Source of the DNA: Zygnema cylindricum
Lineage: Eukaryota > Streptophyta > Zygnematophyceae > Zygnematales > Zygnemataceae
NCBI GenBank assembly: GCA_037447655.1
Contig: JBBHKE010001196.1
Span: 1-64,000, forward strand
Length of the DNA: 64,000 nucleotides
Direction of reading: 5' to 3'
The notes under the pieces: generated by a model
Seen by the model: the letters and a program-made list of their open reading frames with translations, nothing else
The model's database searches: none
What the model was told of the DNA's origin: nothing
Translations under genes and position numbers: made by a program
Part shown: piece by piece, positions 21,601 through 31,027 of the stretch
Layout: each line of letters begins with the position of its first letter
Numbering within the stretch: position 1 is the first letter of the stretch

Positions 21601-22973
21601 GGTTAGTGGCGAAGGGATTTACCCAAAAAGAGGGAATTGACTACGAGGAAACTTTTGCTCTGGTCGTTAGGTTTCCTTCGGTTCGGATACTTCTCAGTAT
21701 GGCGGCAGCAGAAGACATGGAAGTGCATCAGATGGACATCAAGACGGCCTTCCTACATGGAGAGTTGGAAGAGGAAATTTTTATGCGACAGCCCGAAGGA
21801 TTTGTGGAGCAAGGGGAGGAAAGCAAGGTATGCCGATTGATCAAATCTTTGTATGGGCTAAAACAGGCGCCCACGGAATGGAATAAGAAGCTCGATGAGT
21901 TTCTTACAAGTTTGGGATATATTCGGATCAGCTCAAATCACTCTATATATTTGTTTGAAGATGAGGAAGGAATTATTTTTATTGCAATTTATGTCGATGA
22001 TTTGCTTATTTTAAGTAAATCTATGGATAAAATAAATAAGTTGAAAAATGATTTAAAAGGAAGATTTGAGATGAAGGATATGGGAGAAGCAAGGTATATT
22101 TTGGGAATTCAGGTAGAAAGGGACAGAGACAGAAAAATAATAAGATTAACTCAAAAAGAGGCCATTGGAAACATGCTAGAAAAATTCCAAATGGACAAGG
22201 CTAATAGTTGTACCACTCCTATGGATTTAAAGAAAGGAAGTGAGGGGAGTGAGGAAGAGGGAGTTATAATCTTAGATGATGAGGTAAGCCCGGAAGAGAA
22301 AAGATTTATGCATACCATCCCTTACAGAGAAGTAGTGGGCAGCCTAATATATTTTATGAATTGTACCCGTCCGGACATAGCCGCAGCTGTAGGAGTACTA
22401 AGTAGGAGTCTGAATGCTCCCACTAAGAAAGATTGGGAGGCACCTAAGAGAGTCCTTAGATATCTCATAGGAACTAGGGATCTATGGTTGCATTTGGGTG
22501 GGAAAAATACTGACATCACCACTTGGAGTGATGCCAACTATGGGGATGCTCCTATGAGGAGATGCACATCTGGATATGTATTGTATGTGGGTGATGGGGC
22601 TTGCTGCTGGAGCAGCAAGCAGCAAAAGGTCATTGCTCAGTCCACCATGGAGGCTGAGTACATGGCTTCTTGCTCTGCTGTAAAAGAATTAATGTGGGCC
22701 AAGTCTTTGCTTGGTGAGCTTGGTCAACTTAAGAGTGGTGTCCAAAAAGTGTTTTGCGATAATCAGGCTGCCATTGCCATTTCTGCCAATCCTAAACATC
22801 ACTTTAAAGCCAAACACATGGACATTAGGCTTAGCTTTGTTAGGGAGAAAGTAGAAAACAAGATAATCAGTTTGGAGTATAAACCAGATAGTGAAATGGT
22901 AGCTGATATGATGACCAAACGTGTTCCTTCCCCTAAACTAATTTTCTGCCGAAGAAGTGTGGTCTTAAAATAA
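18627..22973 (+). CDS. Copia Gag-Pol polyprotein of element A
   Basis: The open frame has 1448 codons in standard Copia order. Gag has the DTWDYNNMVAKHF and LPEEFENIVNRVQ blocks. The CCHC knuckle CHFCKKPGHYMAEC is at residues 300-313. The protease motif WIVDSGAS has catalytic Asp387. The integrase has its zinc site (LWHKTLGH...CSGC) and catalytic Asp584, Asp647 and Glu683 (D-D-35-E). RT has YVDD at 1122-1125 and RNase H has WSDANYG (Asp1302). All catalytic residues I checked are present; a Leu replaces the usual Pro in the EETFALVVR block. The listed start lies in the LTR. The likelier start is the ATG at 18651 inside the primer site, giving MGPPSRVP. No frameshift separates gag and pol, so particle stoichiometry must be set in another way. 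Confidence 0.93.
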   Translation: MEVLELQVMGPPSRVPIFNGAGFIYWESMMRGALCEKWFWGIVSGRVRRPSSLGIPPGFTGGKFTRDADSSSTEETKEGEVVDKGKEKETVTPIAAGSAFISPIPRNEENDIDTWDYNNMVAKHFILCHLTQGLATPHLQVERASDLWMALIEMYRSGTIQQQQLADQKIKEYVYKGGKMLDFCNELATLFMELESAGKVFSEKEKVNCLLMKLPEEFENIVNRVQDLADSRWIWNSVVGMILVRENTIEIRRGGKSGQALAGGTDWRNNDSRKQVGNYRGEGQKNQTEEFGPRTRKGLCHFCKKPGHYMAECTKLTERRLKEGQTGGPAREKKKALVTQVHEAESKDEDDELLLDEELETKNEVEIPRKQKCAFGGLKGEAGWIVDSGASMHMCKDKHLFTKIREIPTVEIEYGDGRIVTTTLVGSVDLKVLVERKTSIVTFSDVLFIPELNKNLISTSVLDDKGFDTSTRKGVFTASFEEEVYFTAEKGSQGMFRQILSNGKKKLYYAGVHDIMLWHKTLGHVNLDKLREMKKMGVVEGIQFGESENLSDCSGCAQGKAHRLPFPKTATYKGENILDLVHTDIWGLARVPSPGGKRFMMTITDDWSRYSKVYFLKNKSEAQECFKQYKAWSEKLHETSIKRVRSDNGGEYTSNQFEDFLREDGVQHQKTVPENLEQNGVVERLNRTLSDNASCMLSDKNIGNKFWAEAINCVNYLKNRGLTSAVKGQTPYERCTGRKPDVSHLKVFGSQVFSLDTDRSNWKLDPKGKPRYLLGYDEDVKGYRVYDLKREDIILVKHLVVMDEGKSIDPFKHTRTVKIRFESENSDDFELPNYPGFQKDDDLEGTDQIEKEPNVEPLVLTPTEAEDVVEIDPESMDREEVETIRKNPREPSIPAIEIEGGRRSSKRLQERQVNNKVTKLSHPDEPQTYNEAMTCPERNRWKTAINEEMASIMAADTWELVDYPPNRKPIGCKWVFKLKLNPDNTIERYKARLVAKGFTQKEGIDYEETFALVVRFPSVRILLSMAAAEDMEVHQMDIKTAFLHGELEEEIFMRQPEGFVEQGEESKVCRLIKSLYGLKQAPTEWNKKLDEFLTSLGYIRISSNHSIYLFEDEEGIIFIAIYVDDLLILSKSMDKINKLKNDLKGRFEMKDMGEARYILGIQVERDRDRKIIRLTQKEAIGNMLEKFQMDKANSCTTPMDLKKGSEGSEEEGVIILDDEVSPEEKRFMHTIPYREVVGSLIYFMNCTRPDIAAAVGVLSRSLNAPTKKDWEAPKRVLRYLIGTRDLWLHLGGKNTDITTWSDANYGDAPMRRCTSGYVLYVGDGACCWSSKQQKVIAQSTMEAEYMASCSAVKELMWAKSLLGELGQLKSGVQKVFCDNQAAIAISANPKHHFKAKHMDIRLSFVREKVENKIISLEYKPDSEMVADMMTKRVPSPKLIFCRRSVVLK
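18647..18661 (+). other. Primer-binding site of element A
   Basis: GGTTATGGGCCCACC follows the LTR terminus without a gap and matches all 15 bases of the complement of the initiator tRNA-Met anticodon stem-loop. Priming would use a cleaved 5' half-tRNA, as known for Drosophila copia and yeast Ty5. Confidence 0.88.
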
Positions 22974-22983
22974 AGAGTGACTA

Positions 22984-22997
22984 GAAAATAAAGGGAG
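22984..22997 (+). other. Polypurine tract of element A
   Basis: GAAAATAAAGGGAG lies between the end of the RNase H frame and the 3' LTR start at 22998. Closely similar tracts precede the LTRs of D, G, N and array E. Confidence 0.85.
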
Positions 22998-24028
22998 TGT
23001 AGAAATAAAAAGGTTATTTTAGTATTTTCTAGGTTTTGCAAAATGCAGAAAAGAAGCCGAGGCAGTCTGCCTCTAACTTCTCTCTTCAGCTCCCACACTT
23101 GTCGTAGTCACTGAAGGTTGAAGAGGGAGCTAGAGCCATGGCTGCCTATGCTGATTAGAGATAGAGTTACGGGTTGTAGATTTTGGTAGATTTACCAAAA
23201 TGTTAATTGACGGACCTAGGAATTGAACCTGGTACCTACCGCCCGTCAACTTAGCCTGTAGCCTTAGCCATTTAGTTTGCCATCATGCTTGAAGATATAT
23301 AGTTTGATAGGTATTTAAATGTTAACACGTAGTCTATTTCATTTAACGGTTCTTTAAACATAGACACAGTTTGTAAAGTACGGCGTACGAAACATCCGAA
23401 AAGAATACTGCGCATTTTGTTTAGAAAGGGAAACAAATACTGCGGAAGTATTTATGATGGTCACGATTGTAATCCGGCTTAATCGGACGGCCACGAAGCA
23501 TGCCGAGATCGTGGAATAGGTTTTCGGCGGTTTGCGGTTGATGTCACGTCAATTGCCACGTGGCAAAATCACATTGGATTGCAACATCTCCTTGGATTCC
23601 AAGAACGAATCCAAAAATGGCATGTGTCGACTTGTTGGCCATGTCGTACAATATCCGTACATAAAGTACATCGACACTTGTACCCTATGTACGATACACT
23701 ATTATGATTGGTGCCATACTTCAGTAGATAGAGTTTAGAGAGAGATAGGACTTAGAAAAATTTGATAGATTGGACCCTCTCTCCCAGAGAGCTTTTGTAC
23801 AAAAGGTCAACTTTGACCCTTCATAACTTACTGCTCAGGGGAGCAAATTCAGAGATTCTTTTTGCTATAGACTCAGAGGAGTCTTGCCTTTACAGGAATG
23901 AAGGTGTTCAGACTTTTTGTCTGCCAGGGTGGCAGTTATTCTTGCTGAAACACAAAGGGGTCAGGGATATCCTAGAGGCTTCGTGTGAGCTGCCTACTCT
24001 GAGGTCCTATGGAGGTCTCAGAGTTACA
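22998..24028 (+). repeat. 3' LTR of element A
   Basis: The LTR is 1031 bp, the same length as the 5' copy. It retains the intact G-box GCCACGTGGC that the 5' copy has lost. It ends GAGTTACA, followed by the target duplication CCGTT. Confidence 0.92.
23555..23695 (+). promoter_or_regulatory. U3 control block: G-box plus GTAC cluster (A 3' LTR)
   Basis: A palindromic G-box GCCACGTGGC lies at 23555-23564. About 80 bp further, five GTAC cores occur within some 50 bp (about 23646-23693). G-boxes bind bZIP/bHLH factors; GTAC is the core bound by SBP-box (SPL, CRR1-type) factors. The same pair occurs upstream of TATA-like sequences in the LTRs of D, E, F, I/J and K/L. The regulatory role is inferred from this conservation. 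Confidence 0.5.
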
Positions 24029-24033
24029 CCGTT

Positions 24034-24581
24034 GACGTACATTGTCTTTATTTGAGTACAATAATTAATTACACGTGTAGCTATTTTATTAGTTTAGAGC
24101 TCAATAGATAACACTGTGAGTATAAACTTGTAGGACTTAGTTAATTTTATCATCACAGTTGAGCTCATCAAAGTAATGGCAGTCTGTTTTTCTGCAACTT
24201 TGACGTGATGGTGTGATCACCTTGATTTATGTCTTTGTATGAAACTTTGTGGAGAACTTTGATGACCTAGAAACTATTTTTTTTGTAGTTTCAGTCATTT
24301 CTGCTGTTTCTATAGAATTTTGTGAGGAGTCTACCTGGTTAGTTTGGTAAGCAATCAGATGTTTTTGGGAAACTCTGCAGCTCATATCTTTTGGATGCCT
24401 TGTTGGATTTGGCTGTAACTTTGAGAGGTTACATTGTTTAGGATATTTTGCATATTAGTGCAGTTTTAGCTGTTTTTGGTTATTGTGGAGTAATATGTGT
24501 TGTCTGAAACACACCTTTTTTGACGTAGTCTGTGGGTGTCTTCCGTGAGTAATCCATGGCTGAAATAGGCCAACAACAACA
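24034..24581 (+). repeat. 3' LTR of element B, right part
   Basis: The B LTR resumes after element A with GACGTACATTGTCTTTATTTG, matching 14324 onward, and ends CAACAACAACA at 24581. Confidence 0.9.
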
Positions 24582-24810
24582 GTTACCACTGTTGAAATAA
24601 GTATTTTTTGTATTTTCTAGGTCTAAATTAATAAGCGGAAAACATCTAAAGAAAATGTAGGCAGCCTGCCTCCATCTCTTCTCTCTTACCCCAATACTTG
24701 TTGTAGTCACTAAAAGAGAGAGAGAGCGATGGAGCCATGGTTGCCTCAACTCCATAGGAAGGACTAAAGTGTGACTTTAAGTCACTCTTAACAAAAGGTT
24801 GAGTTCGGTA

Positions 24811-24861
24811 AGACTCGAACCCGCGACCGCTAGAGCGCGGCGTAGCCGTTAGCTCTAACCA
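24811..24861 (-). promoter_or_regulatory. Antisense tRNA-like A-box/B-box module in the D LTR
   Basis: This is the best preserved copy of the module. On the minus strand TGGTTAGAGC (24861-24852) is identical to the D-arm/A-box of many tRNAs, and GGTTCGAGTCT (24821-24811) is a near-perfect B-box. The sequence between does not fold into an obvious complete tRNA, so I call it tRNA-like rather than a tRNA gene. Confidence 0.55.
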
Positions 24862-25410
24862 GTCTGTCGTAGAAGTCCGTTAGGAGATATAGGGTTTCAT
24901 TAATATTTAAACTATTGTGTAATGCAGAAATCATTTAACTAAAACTCTTTACGACACGTATAGATACAGTTTTACGAAATGCGAAGTACTGTACTAAATT
25001 GAAACGGATATTGCACATTTTGTTTTGACAGCGAAACAAATATTTTGCAAGTATTTATTAAGGCTCAAATTTTATTTCGCGTCAAATCTAACGGCGCACA
25101 TCATCGCCGAAATCCCGGAATGGTCACTTTGGCATTTAGTGACGTGGCATGACCTAGGGCCACGTGGAGAGATGATATTTGGTCGCGGGAATTCGAAGGA
25201 ACGTACGGACGAGTGGAAAATAGACACGCGTCCACCTAATGGCCTTGTCGTACAGAGGCCGTACAAAAAGTACATCGGCAGAAGTACTTTCTGGTATTAC
25301 ACAATGTTTTGATTGGTTCGTATGGGCAGTAGATAGGGGTTGTGAGAGAGAACTAGGAAAAACTAAGACTTAGGAAAATCAGGTAGATTGCTCTCTCACT
25401 CATTGAGAGT

Positions 25411-25420
25411 TTGTATAAAA
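25411..25420 (+). promoter_or_regulatory. Probable TATA box of the D LTR
   Basis: TTGTATAAAA occurs at the same relative place in LTRs I (8766), J (2314), K (TTGTATAAAT, 42641) and E (minus strand, 7717-7726). It lies about 120-150 bp downstream of the GTAC cluster. Confidence 0.6.
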
Positions 25421-25616
25421 TTGGCATCTTTGCCACCCTATAACTTATCGGCTGGTTGGCTGTTTTCAGTGATTCTTTTTGCTACAGACCTAGGGGAGTC
25501 CAAGCTGCACAAGGGTGCAGTCAAATTGTCAGTTTGCCTATTTTGGGCAGCAGTGATTGTTGCTTGAAGTGGGTTAGTTAAATAGTATCTAGAGGCTTCC
25601 TGAATTATGTAGTCAA

Positions 25617-28600
25617 ATGGAGGACACAAAATTGCAAGTTATAGGCCCACCCTCTAGGGTGCCCACCTTTAATGGATCTGGGTTTATTTATTGGGAAGCC
25701 ATGATGATGGGAGCTTTGTGTGAAAAACGATACTGGGGTATCGTCAGTGGACAAGTGAAACGTCCACCTTCGGGAACTCCACCAGGATTTGGGGGAGTAA
25801 GGTTTCCTGTAGCAACGGCTGCCTCAGTAGAGGAGGCAGATGATGGGGATAGCAGTGTGTCCGAAAAGGGGAAAGGGAAGGAGACACCCCTTACTCCTAT
25901 TGCCACAGTACCAAGAGCGGCGACCGTTAAGACCACGGAGAACGATACTCAAATGTGGGAGGATGTAAACATGGCTGCTAAGAACTTCTTTCTCAGGCAT
26001 CTCACTCAAGCTTTAGCCACTCCTCATATTCACATTTACAAGGCCGAGGAGTTGTGGGTGAGTTTGGGTGAGATTTATAGAGTTGGAACTATTAAGGAGC
26101 TCTAGTTGGCTGAGCAAAAGCTAGTGAGTTACACTTACAAAGGACGAAAGATGTTAGATTACTGTAATGATCTTTCTTGTTTGTATATGGAGATGGAATG
26201 TGTCGGGTGGACAGGTACAATGAAAATGAAAGTTAACACTCTTATCATGAAGTTACTAGATGAGTTCGAAAACATAGTGTTTCGAGTACAGGAAATGCGT
26301 GATAGTTAATTGAAATGGAACACAGTTGTCAAAATGATACTTGTGCAGGAAAACACAACGGAGATGAGGAGAGGAGGAAAGAGCATTCAAGCTCTAGTAG
26401 CAGAAGGGGACCGATGAGGGAAGGATCCGAAGAAACCGTACAAAGGGGAAAGAGATCATCTTGGAGGACCAAGGCCCCCAAAGGGTCTTTGTCATTTTTG
26501 CAAAAAGCCAGGACACTTCATCGCAGATTGTGTCAAGCTGTCAAAGCTGAGGCTCCAAATGAACCGTGGAGGTGGTTCTTCCGGAGGGAAGAAAAAGGCA
26601 CTTGTGGTTACAAAAGTGACAGGAGAAACCGAGGATGAACCTCTGAGGAGGATGGGGAGCTTCTTCTTGACGAGAGTGTGGAGGAGAAGGAGATCCCTCG
26701 GAGACAGAAGTGTGCCCTTGAAGCAATTCGGGAAGCTCCATAAGAAGAATGGATTATCGACTCAGGTGCATCCATGCATGTGTCGTGATAAAGAACTCTT
26801 CACTAAGTTAAGGAAAATCCCTACTTAAGAGATAGAGTATGGGGATGGGAGAGTAGATATTACAGATCTAGTGGGATCAGTAGATCTGAAAGTCTTAGTG
26901 GAGGGTAAGACCTCTATACTTACATTCTCAGATGTACTCTACATTCCTCAGCTGAGTAAAAATCTTGTCTCTACGTCTGTGCTAGATGACAAAGAGTTTG
27001 ATACCTTCACTCGAAAGGGAGTCTTTACAGCTAAGTATGGGGATGAAGTTTACTTCACGGCAAATAAGTGTAGCCAAGGAAGGTTTAGGCTCAACCTGAG
27101 TAATGAAAAGAAGAATGCTTATTATGTTGGTTTTCGTAAGATGATGATTTGGCATAAGCGGTTGGGGCATGTACATTTTGATAGGTTGAGGGAAATGAAA
27201 AAGCTAGGGGCAGTAGAAGGCATGCAGTTTGGGGATAATGAAATGATGGATGATAGTAGTGGTTGTGCTCAAGGTAAGGCTCACAGACTTCCCTTTCCCA
27301 ATGCCGCCACATATAGAGGTGATAAAGTGTTAGATTTGGTCCACATTGTTATTTGGAGACCTGCAAAAGTACCTTCGGTTGGAGGAAATAGGTTTATGAT
27401 GACAATAACCGATGACTAGTCTAGGTACTCTAGAGTCTACTTTCTGAAAACAAAGTCTGAAGCATCAACTTACTTCAAAGAATATAAAGACTGGAGTGAG
27501 AAGTTGCATAAAACCCCCATTAAGAGGATAAGGAGTGATTATGGGGAGGAATACACCTCTAACCAGTTTGAGGAATATCTGAGAGATGAGGGAGTGCAGC
27601 ACCAGAAAACTATACCATATAACCCGGAACAAAATGGGGTAGCTAAGAGGTTGAATCGAACACTAAGAGATAGTGTATGCAGTATGTTGGCCGACAAGAA
27701 GATAGGAAAGAGAATTTGGGTAGAAGCAATGAACTATGCCAACTACATTATGAATAGAGTCCTTACCTCAGCTGTAAAGGGAGTGACACCTTATGAGAGA
27801 TGGGTTGGGAGGAAACCAAATATCTCACACCTTAAAGTATTCGGTAGCCAAGTTTACAGTCTTGACACGGATAGGAAAAACTAGAAACTAGATGCTAAGG
27901 GAAAACGTGGATACTTTGTGGGATATGATGAGGATTTTAAGGGATATAGAGTCTATGACTTAGCGAAGAAAGATATCATTCTGGTCTAACACTTAGTTGT
28001 CATGGATGAAGGGAAGTCATTTGACCCCTTCATATATACAAAGAAGATAAGAATCAAATTTGAGTGCGAAAGTGAGGAGAACTCGGTCGTTCCCGAAAGG
28101 GACATGAGTGAAACTGTGATTGCAGATTCTGGAGAGATCCAAGATGCAAGAGACTCACCAGAAACCTCACATACTCCTATGGACTTCGAGGAATTAAAAG
28201 AAGCGGAACAAGAACCGGCTAACATGGACAGGGGAGCCGATGAGATAGTGCGAAGAAATCCAAGACTTCCATCTATTCCAACTTCGGAGTTTGAAAGAGG
28301 AAGCAGGAGAAGCAAAAGGATACAGGAAAAACAAGCCACGCATACGGTAACTAAGCTATCTTATCCAGATTTGCCTCAGTCTTACTTGGAGGCAGTGAAT
28401 AGTCCAGAGAAAGAAAGATGGATTAGAGCCATAAATGATGAGATGGCTTCTATCATGGAAGCAAATACTTGGGAACTAGCGGATTGCCCTCGAGACAAAA
28501 AACCTATTGGGTGTAAATGGTTATTTAAACTAAAACTTAACCCATATAATACCATTGAGAGATATAAGGCTCGATTGGTAGCAAAAGGGTTCACCAAAAG

Positions 28601-29962
28601 GGAGGGGATTGACTATGAGGAGACCTTTGCTCCAGTTGTTTGGTTCCCCTCAGTAAGGATTCTCCTCAGTCTGGTAGCAGCAGAAGACATGGAAATCCAT
28701 CAGATGGACATTAAGACAGCTTTTCTTAATGGTGAGTTAGAGGAAGAAATTTTCATCAGGCAACCCAAGTGATTCGTGGAAGAAGGAGAAGAGAGCAAAG
28801 TTTGCAGGCTCATTAAATCCTTATATGGACTGAAGCAGGCTCCCCAATAGTGGAATAAGAAACTAGATGAGTTTCTCACCAATCTAGGATATATCTTTAT
28901 CAGCTCAGACCATTCTGTCTATATGTTTGAAGATGAGAATGGTGTCATTTTATTGCAATTTATGTGGATGATCTACTTGTGTTAAGTAAGTCTTTGGAGA
29001 AGATCAATAGGCTAAAGAAAGATCTTAGGGGCAGATTTGATATGAAGGATTTAGGGGAGGCAAAATATATTTTGGGGAACCAAATTGAGAGAGATAGGGG
29101 GGAGAAGATCATCAGACTTACTCGAAAAAAAGCAATAGGAAATATGCTTGAGAAATTCTAGATGGAAAATGCTAACAGTTCTACTACTCCCATGGACTTG
29201 AAAAAAGTAAGTGATGGGAGTGTAGAAGGAGGTGTGATGATCTTAGACGATCAGATGAGTCCAAAGGAGAGAGAGTTCATGAAGTCAATCCCTTATAGAC
29301 AGGTCGTTGGAAGTTTAATCTATTTTATGAACTGTACCAGGCCCGACATATCGGCAACAATTCGAGTACTCAGTAGGAGTCTTAATGATCCTAAGAAGAG
29401 AGATTGGGAGGCAACAAAGAGAGTCATGAGATATCTAGTGGGAACTAGAGAATTATGGTTGCATTTGGAAGGGGAGCACACTGACATCACTACTTGGAGT
29501 GACGCGAGTTATGGGGACGCACCTATGAGACGATGCACTTTTGGGTATGTGTTGTATGTTGGGGAAGGTGCTTGCTGTTGGAGCAGTAAGCAACAAAAGG
29601 TGGTTGCTCAATCCACTTTGGAGGCTGAGTACATGGCCTCTTGTTTTGCTTTGAAAGAGTTGATGTGGGTCAAGTCCTTTCTGCAAAAATTGGGGTATAT
29701 CAAGGAGGGAGTTTATGAAGTGTTTTGTGATAATCAAGGGGCCATAGCAATTGCAGCCAATCCAAAACACCATTTTAAGGCTAAACATATGGACATAAGA
29801 TTAAGTTTTGTAAGAGAAAAAGTGGAGAATAAAATAGTGAATCTGGTGTATAGATCTGATAAAGAAATGGTGGCTAACATGATGACCAAACATATGCCCT
29901 CTCCAAAGTTAAAATATTGTAGAGAAAAATATGGATTAAAAGAAAAGTTAAAATTAGACTAG
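25617..29962 (+). pseudogene. Gag-Pol of element D, multiply broken
   Basis: The frames follow the order of element A. Gag is at 25617-26105, a TAG follows, then 26106-26309. The knuckle CHFCKKPGHFIADC is near 26489-26532, a protease remnant (SGAS) is near 26755, and integrase lies at 26871-27884 with a stop at 27417. RT starts in 28002-28772, then 28964-29161 with a frameshift before WMDDLLVLSK. The RT end and RNase H are at 29162-29962 (WSDASYGDAPMRRC). The integrase motif RSDNGGEY reads RSDYGEEY and the start ATG in the primer site is mutated to ATA. It cannot encode working enzymes. Confidence 0.9.
25637..25651 (+). other. Decayed primer-binding site of element D
   Basis: AGTTATAGGCCCACC has two mismatches to the 15-nt initiator tRNA-Met complement found in A. 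One of them destroys the embedded ATG. Confidence 0.8.
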
Positions 29963-29975
29963 AAAATAAGGGAAG

Positions 29976-31022
29976 TGTTGAAATAAGTAGTTTTTGTATT
30001 TTCTAGGTCTAAATTAATTAGCGGAAAACATATAAAGAAAATGTTGGCAGCCTGCCTCCATCTCTTCTCTCTTACCCCCATACTTGTTGTAGTCACTGAA
30101 GGAGAGAGAGAGCGATGGAGCCATGGCTGCCTCAACTCCATAGAAAGGACTAAAGAGTGACTTAAAGTCACTCTCAACAAAAGGTTGAGTTCGGTAAGAC
30201 TCGAACTCCCGACCGCTAGAGCGCGGCGTAGCCGTTAGCTCTAACCAGTCTGTCGTAGAAGTCCGTTAGGAGATATAAGGTTTCATTAATATTTAAACTA
30301 TTGTGTAATGCAGAAATCATTTAACTAAAACTTTTTACGACACGCATAGATACAGTTTTACGAAATGCGAAGTACTGTACTAAATTGAATCGGATATTGC
30401 ACATTTTGTTTCGATAGCGAAACAAATATTTTGCAAGTATTTATCAGGGCTCAGATTTTATTTCGCGTCAAATCTAACGGCGCACATCATCGCCGAAATC
30501 CCCGAATGGTCACTTTGGCATTTAGTGACGTGGCATGACCTGGCGCCACGTGGAGAGATGACATTCGGTCGCGCGAATTCCAAGGAACATACGAACGAGT
30601 GGAAAATAGACACGCGTCCACCTAATGGCCTTGTCATACAGAGGCCGTACAAAAAGTACATCGACAATAGTACTTTCTGGTACTACACAGTGTTCTGATT
30701 GGTTCGTACGGGCAGTAGATAGGGGTTGTGAGAGAGAACTAGGAAAAACTAGGACTTAGGAAAATCAGATAGATTGCCCTCTCACTCTTTGAGAGTTTGT
30801 AAAAAATTAGCATCTTTGCCACCCTATAACTTATCGGCTGGTTGGCTGTTTTCAGTGATTCGTTTTGCTACGGACTCAAGGGAGTCCAAGCTGCACAGGG
30901 GTTCAGTCAAATTGTCAGTTTGCCTATTTTGGGCAGCAGTGATTGTGGCTTGAAGTGGGTTAGTTAAATACTATCTAGAGGCTTCCTGAATTCTGTAGTC
31001 CAATGGAGGACAGAGAATAGCA
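29976..31022 (+). repeat. 3' LTR of element D
   Basis: It is preceded by the polypurine tract AGAAAATAAGGGAAG (29961-29975) and ends GAGAATAGCA before the target duplication ACCAC. Length equals the 5' LTR. Confidence 0.9.
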
Positions 31023-31027
31023 ACCAC

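Larger units (their letters stand above)
17616..24028 (+). mobile_element. Element A: full-length Copia retrotransposon
   Basis: The 6413-bp element has two LTRs of 1031 bp each (17616-18646, 22998-24028), TG...CA ends, a 5-bp duplication CCGTT, a primer site, one long open gag-pol frame and a polypurine tract. My count of LTR differences is roughly 35-40, about 3-4%, so it is not brand new even though the frame is open. It sits in the 3' LTR of B. The partial element Q at 62134 belongs to the same family. Confidence 0.95.
12217..24581 (+). mobile_element. Element B: gag-only (TR-GAG-like) LTR retrotransposon
   Basis: Two LTRs of about 1.49 kb (after removing inserts) enclose only 1.8 kb of internal sequence. 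That sequence has a primer site for initiator tRNA-Met, a gag with zinc knuckle, an accessory frame and a polypurine tract, but no protease, integrase or RT. The ends are TGTTG and ACAACA. The flanking 5-mers GTTAA (12212-12216) and GTTAC (24582-24586) differ at one base. B lies in LTR3 of array E. It is split by solo LTR C in its 5' LTR and by element A in its 3' LTR. Mobilisation would need enzymes from another element. Confidence 0.8.
24590..25636 (+). repeat. 5' LTR of element D
   Basis: The LTR starts TGTTGAAATAAG and ends AAATTGCA. It has the conserved ACTTGTTGTAGTCACT block and GCCATGG near 24735, the tRNA-like antisense module at 24811-24861, CCACGTGG near 25161, GTAC cores at about 25248-25288, and TTGTATAAAA at 25411-25420 as probable TATA box. 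Confidence 0.9.
24590..31022 (+). mobile_element. Element D: full-length but decayed Copia retrotransposon
   Basis: The 6433-bp element has LTRs of 1047 bp each (24590-25636, 29976-31022) and a perfect 5-bp duplication ACCAC (24585-24589, 31023-31027). Its target lies only three bases beyond the duplicated site of B, in the same LTR3 of array E. The polyprotein is a relative of that of A but carries many stops and frameshifts. Confidence 0.93.

Noticed and set aside
24801-24864. A true tRNA gene on the minus strand of the D LTR
   Set aside because: A-box and B-box are good, but I could not form acceptor and anticodon stems, and diverged copies occur in every related LTR. I report it as tRNA-like only.
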